Below, piece after piece: positions 5,897 to 5,920 of a stretch of DNA of 5,920 bases. The DNA lies in the NCBI RefSeq assembly GCF_903642095.1, contig NZ_CAHJWD020000096.1:1-5920 (forward strand), given 5' to 3'. Both the position numbers and the translations under genes were made by a program. Origin of the DNA: Bathymodiolus brooksi thiotrophic gill symbiont. Its GTDB lineage: Bacteria; Pseudomonadota; Gammaproteobacteria; PS1; Pseudothioglobaceae. The first letter of the stretch is position 1; every line of letters starts with the position of its first letter. Under the pieces are notes generated by a model. It made no database searches. It had not been told where the DNA came from and worked only from the letters and a program-made list of their open reading frames with translations.

Positions 5897-5920
5897 GGAA
5901 TGTTCATTGGATGGTCCTTT
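5897..5920. other. Presumed 3' host flank
   Basis: Twenty-four bases after the tail that resemble nothing else in the window. They begin GGAATGTTCATTGG, which should be the start of the 3' copy of any target-site duplication. The matching copy is not present near base 1. I do not recognise it as a known Tx1-type target such as U2 snRNA or 5S rRNA, and it is too short for a firm statement. Confidence 0.55.

Overview
The window is almost entirely one full-length, apparently intact non-LTR retrotransposon (LINE) of the L1/Tx1 group, on the + strand. It has a 5' UTR (1-298), an ORF1 nucleic-acid-binding protein (299-1261), an unusually long AT-rich inter-ORF spacer (1262-1790), an ORF2 endonuclease/reverse transcriptase (1791-5570), a 3' UTR (5571 to about 5879) and a short A-rich tail ending at 5896. 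About 24 nt of what looks like 3' host flank follows. The 5' junction and a target-site duplication are not visible, so the element may begin at or just before base 1.

The host is an animal. The evidence is eukaryotic LINE architecture, AATAAA signals, good start-codon context at ORF1, and no bacterial gene signals. The AT-rich composition and the spacer motif GGGAGATAACTC, which I remember as common in bivalve and other mollusc transcripts, suggest a mollusc. That host call is a weak inference. No host gene, tRNA, rRNA or CRISPR array is visible.

The two proteins fit the standard LINE cycle. ORF1p (basic N-terminus, coiled coil, RRM-like domain, C-terminal domain) would coat the element RNA as an oligomer. 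ORF2p (APE-type endonuclease, RT with an intact YADD, C-terminal CCHC zinc motif) would nick the target and copy the RNA from its 3' end. All catalytic motifs I checked are intact and both frames are open, so this copy could be young or active.

The most interesting unexplained structure is at the 3' end. Two perfect 8-bp inverted repeats interleave in A-B-A'-B' order (5812-5866), which predicts an H-type RNA pseudoknot 13 nt before the A-rich tail. That is a plausible recognition element for the element's own RT. Other points are five short uORFs in the leader, a YY1-like AAGATGGCC near the 5' end (as in human L1), a predicted stem-loop at the extreme 5' end, and a 529-nt spacer with about 18 AUGs that makes simple scanning to ORF2 implausible.
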